Shown piece after piece: positions 53,011-64,000 of a stretch of DNA of 64,000 nucleotides. Position numbers and translations under genes: made by a program. This DNA is from Aphanomyces cochlioides. Taxonomy: Eukaryota > Oomycota > Saprolegniomycetes > Saprolegniales > Verrucalvaceae. The stretch's first letter is position 1. Each line of letters opens with the position of its first letter. The notes under the pieces were generated by a model, which worked only from the letters and a program-made list of their open reading frames with translations, made no database searches and had not been told where the DNA came from. Location of the stretch: positions 372,001 through 436,000 of the forward strand of contig JAHQRK010000019.1 in NCBI GenBank assembly GCA_019828595.1, given 5' to 3'.

Positions 53011-56000
53011 TTATGCCTGCAGAGTCACGACTTCACGGCCGCTGCCTCGGATGAGCAGCGTCGCTGGAAGCTTCTCTGTCAAAGCCTCGACGTAATGCAT
53101 GACTAATAGAAGGATTTAGCTCGTCAAAGAAGCATGGAAAGATCGTACAATGGAGTGGAGGGACGCCAATAAGACGCGGCAAGTTGATCACTACCAACGA
53201 TGCGTCGGACGAATGTTCCTACACAACTACAGTGAGTACAATGAGATGCACACCAGCGATACCATCAACTTTTGGTTAAATTGGCTCGCATGCCGCATGC
53301 GTGGATCCTGAGCAGCGGTGGATGTCTCGAGCGTCGGATGCTTGGACACTTTTTGAGCTGGTTTGTTGTCGTCCACTGCATCTTCGACTGGAGTGCCCAC
53401 ATCGTTGAGTTCATCTGTCAAGGCTGCGTATTCATTCGCATTTCGTACAGTGAATGACATGGTTGACACCTAGTTCGACGTCAAACGAGACAGCTCCGGG
53501 CGACAAACCTTCATCTTGTCGAGGATATGTTTCTTCTGGTACAGCTCATCACTCGTTCGTTTAGGCATCAGTGACGATATGGCAGAGTCGCTAAACACGA
53601 CGACGTGGATTTCAGCCCGAATGCGAGCGCTTTCGAGGAAGTTTCGGAGACGTTGATGAATCTACAAGCGATCCTCAGTGGACTCTAGTCGAGCGAGGTC
53701 CTACCTCGTCGGCATTTTCTTGCGGCGCCACGACTGAAAAGAGTCGAAGCGAACATTTGCGCCAGACACGATGCAGCTTGAGGAGATATGGCATCTACAA
53801 GCTTCTGTCAGATAGTGCCAAGAAGCAAGCAATTACCAAGAGGAGAAGACCTCCGTCGTGAAGAACCCACCAGACGTCAATGTTTCCTCGCTTCTTCTCA
53901 TCGTTGGTCGGCAAGAGATGCATATGCTGGAGCACAAGAAGCGCTTTCTTGCAATTGATTATTTCATGCAGCATGTCGACGTATGGCTCTGCGTCTTTGT
54001 CTTCCCAAGTCAGTGGCCAGCCAACCATGACGGTGTTGCTGCGGAGGGAGCCCATGCCTGATGCTTCAGCCACCGTGCCCATGCTTCGCCAGACATTTTT
54101 GCAGGCATACACGTGGCCAAATCCTGAAATTCGCGCAGAGAACAAATGCTCACGGAGTGCCAAAGTCGCCTCTTGGGCTTGGTCATACGTGCTGTCTTCC
54201 GCTCCTTCGAGGAGTCCCACGACTTCAACGAGGCCCTAGAGGATATCGTTTCATGTTCGATGACAATTGCATCACGTACATGTCCTTCCTTGAGTTGGCT
54301 TGCGAAATGGAGCATTTCAGGAGACACAGGGAGCCCCTTGACGTCCGTCTTGCAAAAGACGAGCACTTGTGGACGCCAATTCTTCGTGTGCTCTTCTTCA
54401 GATGTGCGATTGAGCATCTTGAGCAGACTGCAAACCTATTGCAAGCTGTCAGACGACGGGAAGTGCCTTGAGCGCCCGACCAATTCGAGCTGCATGCCAC
54501 GAATGGAGTTTCCCCAGTCTTTTTCAAAGCCAAGATATTTCACATAGACTCGTAGCGCAAGGCAGATGAAAATTGCAATGAGTCCTTTGAACCACGAGAA
54601 GAACATCATGAGACCAAAGCACCACAGAGCGCCAAGGAGGGCAGTCGACCAGTGGAAGTATTGCCTACAAGGTTGTCAGAGTCTTGACGATGAACTAAAA
54701 GACCAGTGGGGACGGAAACCTGGCGTATGCGCACAAGCAGCGGCAAAGCACGCAACGTTCAAGGTAAGACAGAGCATCAAATTGACCATCGTCAAGAACG
54801 GCGACAGGTAATCGAGATTGCCTAGATCGATGTCAATTCATAAATCGCCACGCGGCTTAGTCTTACCAGCAACGCATGGAATACAAGTCAAAAGCATGCT
54901 CAGGACAATGGCCCGATGTGGTTCTTGTCCTTCCTCGATTGCAAATGGACGAAGAAATGGAATCACATTGTCGTTTGCCATCGCAGCCAACATGCGCGGT
55001 TGACTCGTTAGATTCTGCAGAGCACCGCCGATAGCTGCAAAGAAAATACCAAAGTTGACGATTTGCTTGTGTGGCACGGCGACTGACGACATGATGAGTT
55101 TGTCCGTTTTCAGTGCCTACAAAGTCATTCACATGAGTGGAAGGCTTCAATTTGTAAGCAACCTCGTTGGAGAGCGTAGAGCCATAGAGGGTCACGACGA
55201 GAGCATTGATAAAGAGCACAGTGAGCATGGCAGCTACAGAAACCACTGTCAGGTTCCAAGCCAAGCGATTGAGCATACCAATTGTGCCGAGAGGCACCGA
55301 TCTCGCTGGGTTTTCCAATGTGCTCGCACTAATTGAGAGAGTGAATCGTCATGCTATCGTTGGGGGCGTACGTACCGCATTGCGCCAGACATGTAGCCAG
55401 TCGTGCCAGGATAAATCATTGTGATCATAACGCCAAGATTTGGCATCACATTCGTTTTGGGATCAAGTGTGTAGTTGGAGTGAACGTTGTCAAACCACAC
55501 GACGTTGGGAAAGCGACTACGCGAGTGTCAGTAGGTTGCAAGATAAAAGAGGACGCACGGCATCTCGCTGATGTGGATCAACAAGCCCACAATGGAACAA
55601 GCGATGGATCCCATAACGATAGCCAAGCAAGCTGATCCGACCATGGTAATGTACTTCATGCCTTTTCAAATTATTAGCGCCGCTTGAGTTGATAGATCGT
55701 TCTTACCGACGGACGAGATGGCTCCAAGAATGCACAGAAGAAAAAGAGCCAAGACTCTGGAATCGCTGATGAACCAATCTGAAGTGTCGAAGATGTTTTG
55801 GAATGTTTCGATCGCACCCAAGAGACTGAATGCTAAGCTGCATGCCGATCCGGCAAACGTGAGCAGTCCAACCGCAGACCCCGTTTCTAAGCAAGTGTCG
55901 TTCAAACATGCGCCCGACGAGGAGAGTGATACCAATGCCAATCGTTCGAGAAATCAAGAAGTAGACGCCGCCAGCAGAGATTTTGCCTACGGTCGACGTT

Positions 56001-56492
56001 TCAGTATGCCTACGTGTTGTTTCGTATTACCATTCGTGACCAAAGCACAGATTGACGACGTCGTCAAGTAGGCAACAGATTGACACATGAGGAAGAGGAA
56101 GCAGGTCAAGACAACGCCAGCTTGCGCTGTGACCCAAGGCATGCGCAAGAAGAGTGTGATGCCGATGATGGATTGTATGCATGGAAAGTAGACACCTTGG
56201 AGCGTGCCGAGTTTTTCACCTAGCAGATACATGAGTCCCCATGCTTTCACGACGGGCATACTTTTGACTGGCTTCCCATTGGGCTTGCCGCCCACTTCGA
56301 CCGTCACATCGTCAGCAGTTTTCTTCAGTGTGGCTGCAAACGACTCCCGGGAAACTTCGTCCTATGCGCGTTGTCTGTATGAGAAAAAATCGAGAAGAAA
56401 CGTACAAAGAGTCCGTTGGGCGAGTTGATCCCACACGCTTCGGCCTGGCGCACTTCACAAGAGTCGTCGTCTTCGAGTTTTTGGTGCATCAT
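53011..56492 (-). CDS. SLC12 cation-chloride cotransporter, KCC type
   Basis: ATG 56492 (MMHQKLEDDDSCEVRQAEAC) begins a short acidic cytosolic N-terminus, as in KCCs rather than the long N-terminus of NKCCs. About twelve or more exons with 43-50 nt introns encode the transport domain. The first helix region is diagnostic (KLGTLQGVYFPCIQSIIGIT, then LFLRMPWVTAQAGVVL). The Ser-Arg-x-Gly helix is split by an intron (YFLISRTIG-IETGSAVG, then LLGAIETFQNIF). Later comes FFAAIGGALQNLTSQPRMLA with MANDNVIPFLRPF. The C-terminal cytosolic domain ends in the characteristic MHYVEALTEKLPATLLIRGS / GREVVTLQA at 53011. The role is electroneutral K+-Cl- movement for volume and turgor control in a walled cell that faces fresh water; the last point is inference. 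Individual splice sites at 53.4-54.7 kb were not all checked. Confidence 0.88.
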
Positions 56493-56690
56493 GCTTGCAA
56501 CTATCGAGAAAATTGCACACTGGACACTCCAAGCGATCTTGCAAAAAGAATCGTCGACGAAACGGCAAAGTCAAAATGGGAGTTTCATATTTGGACCAAT
56601 GAGAGCGCAGGGTGTCGCTCATTCTCCGACAAAGACATGTTGAAGTGTGTGATTCCGAGCTTATCATAGCGAAAAACTACGAGAGAGGAT

Positions 56691-57887
56691 CTACTGGAAC
56701 GCCTCTTTGGCGAGTTTGTACGGCACGACCAAGTGCTTGATGTAGTTTTTCACTTCAGTGCATCGAATGTCGTCGTCGAGCACGTCCGAGTCGATGCCGA
56801 GTCGCCATGCAATGTCTTTGCGTTCAGGATTTGCATGGAGGGTTTCCAAGTCAGCCACGTAGCTACAACAGGCCATTGGACACGATGGACTGACGTTGAC
56901 GGCCTACCGATTGGCGGCATCCATATGTTGAAACATTCCATAATTGATGAGACGCTGACGACGGGCATACGTAAGTCTTGCCATCTCATACAGGTTGTAT
57001 TCAGGATGGTATTGGAGACCCCAAAAGTCGCCCTAGAATTGCATAAGACGTCAAAGAACAGAGAAACAAAACCTTCAAATAGCGGACCGCCACAGCTTGC
57101 GTGAGAGAGAAAGCATTGCGCGATAGGAGAATTGCACCATGAGGAAGATGGGTAATTTCGTCGTAGTGACTCGTGAAACCGTCGAAGACAGAAGCTTTGC
57201 CTTCGTATAAAGGATGCGCCCGACCTTCAGGCGTTAGACGAATCTATTAAGAACATCTCACTCCACGTATGTGCAGACTAGATTGCATACCTTTCGAGCC
57301 AAACCCATTTCCCGACCATTGGGATTCTTGGCCACCTTGCCACCGGCCGCAAACACTGCCACTTGCGACGCCCAGCAACTTCCAAACTGTGGAATACCTA
57401 TCGTAGCCATTAAAGACCACAAAGCTATCACCTTAGCATACCAAAAGCATAGCATTTTCTCGCAAACTCCAAATGACGTTGGACAAGTGGATCGTCCGTT
57501 TGATGCACGTTCAACCTAGTCATCCAAATCAACTTTGCCACACTCCATGGCGTCTTACCTGCAACCCGTCCAAGCAACACCATCAAATTCGCTCAAATCC
57601 GACACATCTACAGGGCCGTCGGTGGGGAAGACCACGTGGTGCGTCGTTGGAATGCCGCCAGCGCATTTGTTGAGCATGTCAGCATATAGCTCGGATGCAA
57701 TGCCAGCTCCGTTGTCGAGCAATTCCTGTCGTCCTTCCGTCGAGTAACCTTCCACAATGAGGAATCGCAGGGGCTTTGAGGATGCCGCCGTCGAGACGGA
57801 GCGGCGGAAGTTTGCAACGACATGGCTGGGACGCACCCAGCCAAGGAACATGGTGAAGTGTCGAAACGGTCGTCGAGGGAACTCCAT
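56691..57887 (-). CDS. Class I glutamine amidotransferase-like protein
   Basis: ATG 57887 (MEFPRRPFRHFTMFLGWVRP) leads into a basic N-terminus, possibly mitochondrial, and then the domain LRFLIVEGYSTEGRQELLDN. After two to three introns (57.3-57.6 kb) the nucleophile elbow is PKFGSCWASQVAVFAAGG, where GSCWASQ carries the catalytic Cys. The His/Glu of the triad lies in GDFWGLQYHPEYNLYEMARL. The C-terminus is helical (YIKHLVVPYKLAKEAFQ). Length is about 340 aa. This resembles GMP-synthase-type stand-alone amidotransferases of unknown acceptor. Reversed CCAAT boxes lie at about 57904, 57940 and 57956, just upstream. Confidence 0.8.
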
Positions 57888-58737
57888 AGGATCCTTATTT
57901 CAGCCAATCAAATGAAATTCTCCACAATTAACAACTTTAATTGGTCAGTTATCAGCCAATAAGATCTCGTATTTTGAGGATTATACTCTATGCAAACGAC
58001 ATTGCGTAATCAACGATACCAATGGCAAATTTCACACTAATTTCGATCTCTATCAAATTTCACACTAATTATTAACTTTTTATCACACTATATAAGTCCA
58101 GTTGTCCACAGAAGATCGCCACAAGGTGTCGTACATCAAAGACCATGCAGGGGATGCAGCATATATGTCGTCGACGCGCAATCTGGATGGAAATATATCA
58201 AACGTGGAGTCGTTTTCTTGCTCAGAGCGCGCCTTGTTGCATAGAAATCGCCGCCGTTCAACGCACTTTGCACGACGACACCCCTGTCTAGTGTGTGATT
58301 TCTAGCACCTGACGTTCCAGAATGTCCTGATGGAGTGTCCCGAGAGACCCCAAAATGCCCCGAAATATTGCATCTCCATTGAAATTTCCTTCCCTATTGG
58401 CATTATCATTAGGTACTTTCCCAAACGCCGCGACACCCCTTGAAAGTGTCACAACCCCGACACATGCTCTTGATTGGACAGATTGAAATTGTGAAGTCCA
58501 CATCGCGGCTGTGGACCAGTCGTTTCCATCACGCGCTAGCTCTAGCCATCGCCGCCCTCTTCCACAATATGCCGCGCTCTCCGTGCACTCGTCGTCGTTG
58601 TATGGATTGCCAGCATAAGCCAAGTCCTTTGGGCATTTTCCCCATGGCAATAAGTTAAGCGTCGATTTACTTCGAACTTCGATCGAAGTTGCCAGGTTTG
58701 ACCATCGACGTTTCCCCTTCATTTCGCAATTTGGACG
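57888..58737. promoter_or_regulatory. Shared promoter region between amidotransferase and pyruvate kinase genes
   Basis: CCAATCAAAT (57904), ATTGGTCAG (57940) and CCAATAAG (57956) sit within 75 bp of the amidotransferase start. Nearer pyruvate kinase, TGATTGGAC occurs at about 58471. A 191-codon - strand ORF (58288-58863) crosses the pyruvate kinase start and has no motif, so I treat it as chance. Short + strand ORFs (58102-58305) have no ATG at their start. Confidence 0.45.
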
Positions 58738-60566
58738 ATGTTTCGCCAATTGACACGCATTGCCTCCGTCGGCACGAAGCGATGGATTACGAGCCCTGCC
58801 TTTAAGAACGCCCAAGGTGAAACCTTCTCGATGACCAAGGTATGTAGATTGTCCATGGTGCAAAACGTCAGGTTCAATAGATTGTCGGTACGATCGGTCC
58901 TGTCTCGGAAGATGCCAAGACGACGCAAGCGTTGGTGAATGCTGGCCTTAAAATTGCTCGCATCAACTTTTCCCACGCCACGTACGAAGAAGCAGAACTT
59001 CGTACGTGACTTCAACTTGGCCTTTGTTGATGGGATGGTAGGCTCGGTGAACCTTCGTGCGGCTCGTGGTGTCCACAGCGCTCATGGCAGCGATTTCAAC
59101 TTGCGATCCGTCTTGTTGGACACGCAGGGACCTGAAATCCGCGGTGGCAGCTTTGCTGATGGCAACAAAGTCACCTTGCAAAAGGGCGACAAGATCACCT
59201 TGACCACAGACGAAGTCTACAAGAAGGTTGCCATGGACACCGCAGGAAAGAAGGCTCATACCATTGTAGAACAGCACCAAGGACCTCTTGTACGTCACGT
59301 ACACCAAGTTGGCCACCACTGTCTCCGTCGGTGACACTGTCTTGCTTGACGATGGTTTGATCTCCCTCACTGTCGAATCTGTGGATACCTCAAATCGACG
59401 AGTACGATTGCTCCCTTGTCACTCTTCTCATGGCATTGCCAGGTCCATTGCCGCATTGAAAACACGGAAACTTTGGGCAACCGCAAGGGCGTCAACTTGC
59501 CAGGCTTGGTCGTCGACTTGCCAGCTCTCACTGAAAAGGACAAGCAAGATGTTGAATTTGGCATCAAGCACGACATGGACTTCATCGCCGTCTCGTTCGT
59601 CCGCTCTGCCAGCGACATCTTGGCCGTCAAGGAATTCGTCAACGAAACGATGGCCAAGTACTGGCCTGCTGATCATCCTGCTCCAAAGTTGATTGCCAAG
59701 ATTGAAAACCACCAAGTACGCCGTCGCCGCTGCCACGCTTCACCAAGTCATGCTCTTCTAGGGTGTGACCAACTTTGATGAAATCTTGGCCGTCTCGGAC
59801 GGTATCATGGTTGCTCGTGGTGATTTGGGCGTTGAGATCCCTCTCGCTCAAGTCTTTACCTGCCAAAAGATGATGGTTTCCAAGTCGAACGCTGTCGGCA
59901 AGCCCGTCGTTGTCGCCACGCAAATGTTGGACAGCATGATCCGCAACCCTCGCCCCACTCGTTCTGAAGTATGCGCTGTCTTTGAATGCCGTTGATCTCA
60001 TCGTCTCGAACAGATTTTGGATGTCGGCAATGCCGTCTTGGATGGCGCGGACTGCGTCATGCTCAGTGGTGAAGTCGCTCAAGGCAAATACCCCGTCGAA
60101 TCCGTCCAAACGATGCTTTCGATTATCAAGGAAGGCGAAACCTTTGTACCTCGATTCCAAGCTCCTCCTGTTCGCTCGGACCGCGACTCGCTTGCCAGCG
60201 CTGCCGTGAACGTCGCCTTTGAGCTCAAGGCCAAGCTCATCGTTGCCATGACCAAGGATGGCACCCTCGCCCGTGACGTTGCCAAGTTCAAGCCCAGCGT
60301 GCCTGTCATGAGCTTCACGCCAAGCCGCAAAGTCGGTCGTCAATTGCAATTGCACCGCGGTAGGCCAGGAATCGTCCAACAGGCTTGACACTTTCTTGTA
60401 TGTAGGCTTGTACCCAGTCGTGTCGGAAACCATGACCCTCGAAGAAGCGTTGGACGATGCCATCAAGATGGGCTGGACCAAGAAGGGCGACAAGGTCGTT
60501 GTCCTCTCCAACGACGACGAATCGACCCCTCAAAACTTCACAATGCGGATAGAAACTGTCGCGTAA
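58738..60566 (+). CDS. PK: Pyruvate kinase, possibly mitochondrial
   Basis: ATG 58738 ([20 protein letters not shown]) gives an acid-free, Arg-containing leader before the catalytic domain. Short introns join the following: [75 protein letters not shown] and [14 protein letters not shown]. The remainder is [39 protein letters not shown] and a C-terminal domain ending [11 protein letters not shown] at 60566. The active-site Lys (in AKIENHQ) and the MVARGDLG metal/substrate loop are present. LDTQGPEIR replaces the usual LDTKGPEIR, and SGEVA the usual SGETA. It converts phosphoenolpyruvate and ADP to pyruvate and ATP. The leader suggests an organelle-targeted isoform, which would be notable but needs localisation data. 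Confidence 0.92.
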
Positions 60567-60863
60567 GCTCCATAGTCAGCCTTCACCTCTGCCAAGGGAG
60601 TAAAGATAATGAAGACCATTTTGTTACTGAAATCGCGCTCATGCTCCCTTGTGACAATGGACACAGTCATGGCATTGCTCGACCGACAGCTACAACCACG
60701 GTAATTCATCGACGACGAGTCGGCACTGTGGTGAAGGACTTGGAGCTCCATCCAGGACCACATCTGCGGCCACGACTCCAATTGACCTCCACGTCGAAGT
60801 AGCGATCCCCAGGACAGCTTGGAAATTGAAATTATCGCCCACAGAGCAATGTTCAATTTCATG
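60567..60863 (-). other. Convergent gap; possible small ORF (60530-60860)
   Basis: Pyruvate kinase and the DENN gene end tail to tail here. A - strand ATG ORF begins at about 60860 (MKLNIALWAIISISKLSWGS). It runs about 110 codons, overlapping the last 37 bp of pyruvate kinase. It has a hydrophobic N-terminus followed by SLLRRGGQLESWPQMWSWME, which faintly recalls a PH-domain start. It could be a small secreted protein gene, a fragment, or chance. Confidence 0.25.
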
Positions 60864-63800
60864 TTACACGACATCGATGGTTGATTTCTTTTCTTCAATC
60901 CTGACGGTCGTGACGTGGTACTTGGCTCGCTTCTTGCTTGGAGAAGGTCTCAAAGCGTCGCCTTTAGCATTTCTAGCCAAGAAATTCACGAAGGATGTCC
61001 TCTTGATACGACTTGCCTGTCGAGAAAGTCTTGAAACAATTGAGTCTCAAACAAATGACTGCAAACTTCCCGAGTGTGTGGAAAGTCGCGCAAGTAAGCC
61101 TTGGCGTCGAATCGATTTGTCCAGTCGAGGTACTTATTGTAGTCGCGAATGAGCCTACGCCAAGGGATGGTCATCAGCAGTTTAGCGTCAGACATACGAG
61201 AGGAGGAAAGTCGACACGACGGTCTGTAGCCCATTCCACACCTCGGTGGTGTAATCCTCCGCTTCGATCTGCTTGCTCTGCCATCGCGCCTCGTCGACTT
61301 GTCCGACTTCGTCAAGCGGTGAGGATCTCGCCGTCGTGTCAATGACGCCATATAGATCGGCATATTCGTCCTTCATGTGGTGCTTCTCATCGCGGCAAAC
61401 GATCGCCACGCGCACGCAGTATTGACTAAGTGATTTCACGAGTTTTCTCTTTGTCCTGTCGCTGAGTCTACGCAGCGATCAAAGTCAGCCAGGGCTCAAT
61501 AGATCCAGGCATACCATGGTAGTAAACATCGTGGAGGAAGGAGGACGTTGTTGGTGTCAAGATCAACCAAGACAACATCGTCCAGCTCATGACGGAGGGC
61601 AAGCTTTGTCGCTGAAATGCCAACAAAGAATGGAACGGGAGAGCAGAGAAGGTCACTGAGAGACTACCATAGCGTCTACACACCATGGAGAGGCTCACGA
61701 GTACCTCAGGGACGGCTGGAATGTACACGACTTGGCTTTGGAAAGGACGCAAAAATGCACGGAGAGTTTGCATCACTGGCGTGAGCATCTCCATGGATTT
61801 CGCAGCAATCGCGACTTTCTTCTCGCAGATTAAATACAGCAACACCTAAGGAGAAGACTCAAGAAGAGCGCCGTGAAAGAGAACGTACGTCAACGATTGT
61901 CGAGAGGTCGAGTCGTTGAAAAAGCAGCGTGAAATCGACTTCAGTGGCAGCAAACTGCATCGCCCGGTCGACATGATTGACAAGAAAATAGTGGTCGTAA
62001 AAGACGCAGAGCGTCTTGTCCAGATGCGACGGCGGCATTGGCAGCGTCATGAAAGCTCCAATGACTTTGGATTGAATCTGCTGCGAGCGGTAGATTTGCC
62101 ACAGAGCGATATGGAGCGCCTTGAAGCATGGCAAGCGTGAGAGGAAGACCAAGCTCTTGGGCAGGAAATATATCGCTGACGTATCCTCTAGCCACGACGG
62201 AATTGCCGCCTTGGACAAGTCTTCAGCGCTGTCGTAAAGCAGTGCTTTCAACTCGACCGTCGTTGTCCGCTGGGCAAAGTGGAGGCACGCGACGTAGATT
62301 TGGTTTCCCTTGACATCTACAGAGTCCACGACGTTAACAAGTGCTTGGAGCATGCAGTACCTGTGAGAACAGTATCAAACCAGCGTGGAGGGGGCTCCTT
62401 TGTCTCGACAACTACTGGCAATGGATGCAGGAATGTGCCGATTTCGTCCGGGACTTGGAATGCCGAGCAGCTTGGATGGTACAACTTGTCGGTCATTTGA
62501 CTCATGACGCGAACATCCGACGCACTGGACGTCTGAGCGCATTGCGACGACGATAGCGGCTTGATGACGCTGCTGAGCACGACAAAGCAGTCTGCAATGG
62601 CTTGCGGGGTTGCTCTGTCGATGGCAAAACGTGGCAATGTGTTTTCACGTTGAGTGCACGACCGCCTTGGAGTTTTTGGATTTCGCAGTCGATCTTGATG
62701 GCAAAAGTCATGGATGGACGACAGCAAGTCGCCCGAGATGGGACTTGCATCGCCACAAGGCGTGGCGGCAATCAACGTTGTCAAAACTCGATGGAAGGTA
62801 GCTGGGTCAGCTTGAGCCATCCATTTCAAGTAGTCCATGAAGCCAACTTGTGAAAGACCGCGGATGGCGCCATGGCAAGTTGTGTCAAAGTTTTCCCAGA
62901 GCCACTCGAGCGTCGTGGATGAAAGAGGCGGCCAGCCGCACTCCAAGTTGATTTGATTCATCGCTTCCTCCGCGAGACAGTCGAGCGCCGCGCCGAATTC
63001 TTTAAAGATGAAAGAAATGATGAAGTGGAAGAACGGCGTGACTGTGAGAGGAGCTCCAGGCTGAATGGCGTTGAAAAAAGCGTGCCGGACAAAGATCAAC
63101 CCTTCGATCGAGGCGACAATGGAGCGCGTTTCATCGGGATGGAAGTCGGCAAGATGATCGAGCGCATCTTGGAAGAGCTCTCTAGCGACGGCGCAGCCTA
63201 GAATTCACTCAGGAATGGCGTCGGCGGTGGTGAGAATTACCCAAGGGCACATGGAGCGCGAGGTGGATTTGAGCCGTCACCAGATGAGACACATAAGTTA
63301 GAGATGGCACCATGTCGACCACGATGAGGTACCGCAGCCGCGCTTCGTTGAAATACATCGCGGCTGTCGCGTCGGGGTGGACGCTCCACAATTCAATCTT
63401 TTGATTTGGATGGACGGGAGCCACCGACAGAGTTGCGGCGAGCTTGCAATCGACACTGCGGTCCGTTTGAAACGAGATGACTTCCCCCGCAAGGACGAGA
63501 CAATGCGCCCATTGCAAGACACACTGCAGGACCAACTCGCCATCGTCGTCCATCGTGTCGTTCAAGCAGAGAGATGCCCAGCATGCATGGAGGTAACTCG
63601 TCGCTCGGCAAGCTAATTCGAGAACAATCGCCGCTCTACAAAGCTCGTCAAACATGCAGAGAGAGAGCGAGTCAAATACATGGCAGGAAGGCCAAGCTTG
63701 GCTGGCTTTGCTATCGTCGCTCGCCAGATTTGTTGCACGCAGACACTAATGGACGATGCGTACCGGAGAAGCATCCCCGCATAGCTTGCTTGCTCTTTGA

Positions 63801-64000
63801 CAGGCTCGGCGAGATGCTTCTCATACGCTTCACTCGCAGCGAGCCATTGATCCGCGACGAAGTCCAAGTCGGGCTCGTCGTTCTCGTCAATCTCGACGAC
63901 GATCGCTTCAAGCAACTCGTCAGCTACATCCAGTGACGCCCCGAGCATGGCGTTCATACAGTCAGCGCTCTCGTCTTGGTTGTCCACGCGGACGATCGAC
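60864..64000 (-). CDS. DENN-domain protein (partial, runs off the right edge)
   Basis: The coding sequence is open at 64000 and ends at TAA 60864. The C-terminal half is a tripartite DENN module. uDENN is DEIGTFLHPLPVVVETKEPP then GNQIYVACLHF. cDENN is LPKSLVFLSRLPCFKALHIA, then QSQVVYIPAVPEVLVSLSM, then PFFVGISATKLALRHELDDV and VLVDLDTNNVLLPP. dDENN is WNGLQTVVSTFLL, then YLRDFPHTREVCSHLFETQL. The N-terminal part upstream of about 62.6 kb is a long helical region of unknown type (ARLRYLIVVDMVPSLTYVSH); it could be an SZT2-like or other scaffold, which I cannot confirm. All introns are 40-50 nt. One at 60973-61016 has a GC-AG border. DENN proteins are mostly guanine exchange factors for Rabs. 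It may be one fused gene or two genes; the frame runs through without a stop. Confidence 0.75.

Noticed and set aside
58288..58863. 191-codon - strand ORF over the pyruvate kinase start
   Set aside because: It overlaps a certain gene start and its first intron, and has no recognisable domain or upstream promoter signal.

Overview
The window reads as nuclear DNA of an oomycete, most likely a saprolegnialean water mould related to Aphanomyces. Genes are packed closely on both strands. They are split by very short GT-AG introns (about 37-60 nt, found at nearly every reading-frame break I could reconcile). There is one tRNA. The repeat content is of oomycete type: PIF/Harbinger, Crypton-like tyrosine recombinase, and cysteine-rich 'WRKY19-like' repeat genes. 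No bacterial features are present. The taxonomic call is inference from gene style, not from a database search.

Layout. 1-9.8 kb is repeat-rich: a decayed 2.67-kb PIF/Harbinger element with terminal inverted repeats, a multi-pass membrane protein gene (4.2-6.3 kb) and a truncated paralogue of it (7.3-7.9 kb). 10-14 kb is a compact + strand cluster: a membrane protein, a NUFIP1-like snoRNP assembly factor and a TBC1D13-like RabGAP. 14.9-19.9 kb holds an unknown ORF, an F-box/LRR-like gene, and a 5'-truncated SPFH/band-7 gene abutting a broken Crypton-like recombinase. 22-27.1 kb is a many-exon Rictor (TORC2) gene. 27.6-30.6 kb has a CBS-pair protein, a long unknown membrane/coiled-coil gene and tRNA-Leu(UAA). 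30.8-37.9 kb is a large inverted repeat with arms of 2,181 bp that appear identical. The arms flank a 2.7-kb centre carrying a divergent OB-fold (SOSS-B-like) and WD40 pair. 37-43.9 kb carries a WRKY19-like repeat gene, an FtsH-like AAA+ gene with no protease domain, a mucin-like receptor-shaped gene and BUB3. 44-46 kb is AT-rich with palindromes. 46-50 kb has an ARF GTPase, an FTO-like 2-oxoglutarate dioxygenase and a second mucin-like gene. 50.8-64 kb has a TOG/CLASP-like protein, a probable mitoribosomal protein (MRPS26-like), a KCC-type cation-chloride cotransporter, a class I glutamine amidotransferase, pyruvate kinase and a long DENN-domain gene running off the right edge.

How the genes relate. 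This is a normal eukaryotic mixture rather than one pathway. Themes are membrane traffic and small-GTPase control (TBC, ARF, DENN), TOR signalling (Rictor) and RNA biology (NUFIP1, FTO). The rest covers cell cycle and cytoskeleton (BUB3, TOG) and mitochondrial proteins (CBS, MRPS26-like, possibly the FtsH-like protein and pyruvate kinase). Intergenic regions repeatedly carry CCAAT boxes and a TTATCCGGATAA palindrome close upstream of start codons, which looks like shared promoter vocabulary.

The most noteworthy observations are the non-uniformly diverged inverted repeat, the TCCGGA palindrome upstream of several genes, the FTO homologue with all key residues, the Crypton/SPFH junction, and the protease-less FtsH-like gene. 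All exon joins were made by eye; splice positions are proposals.
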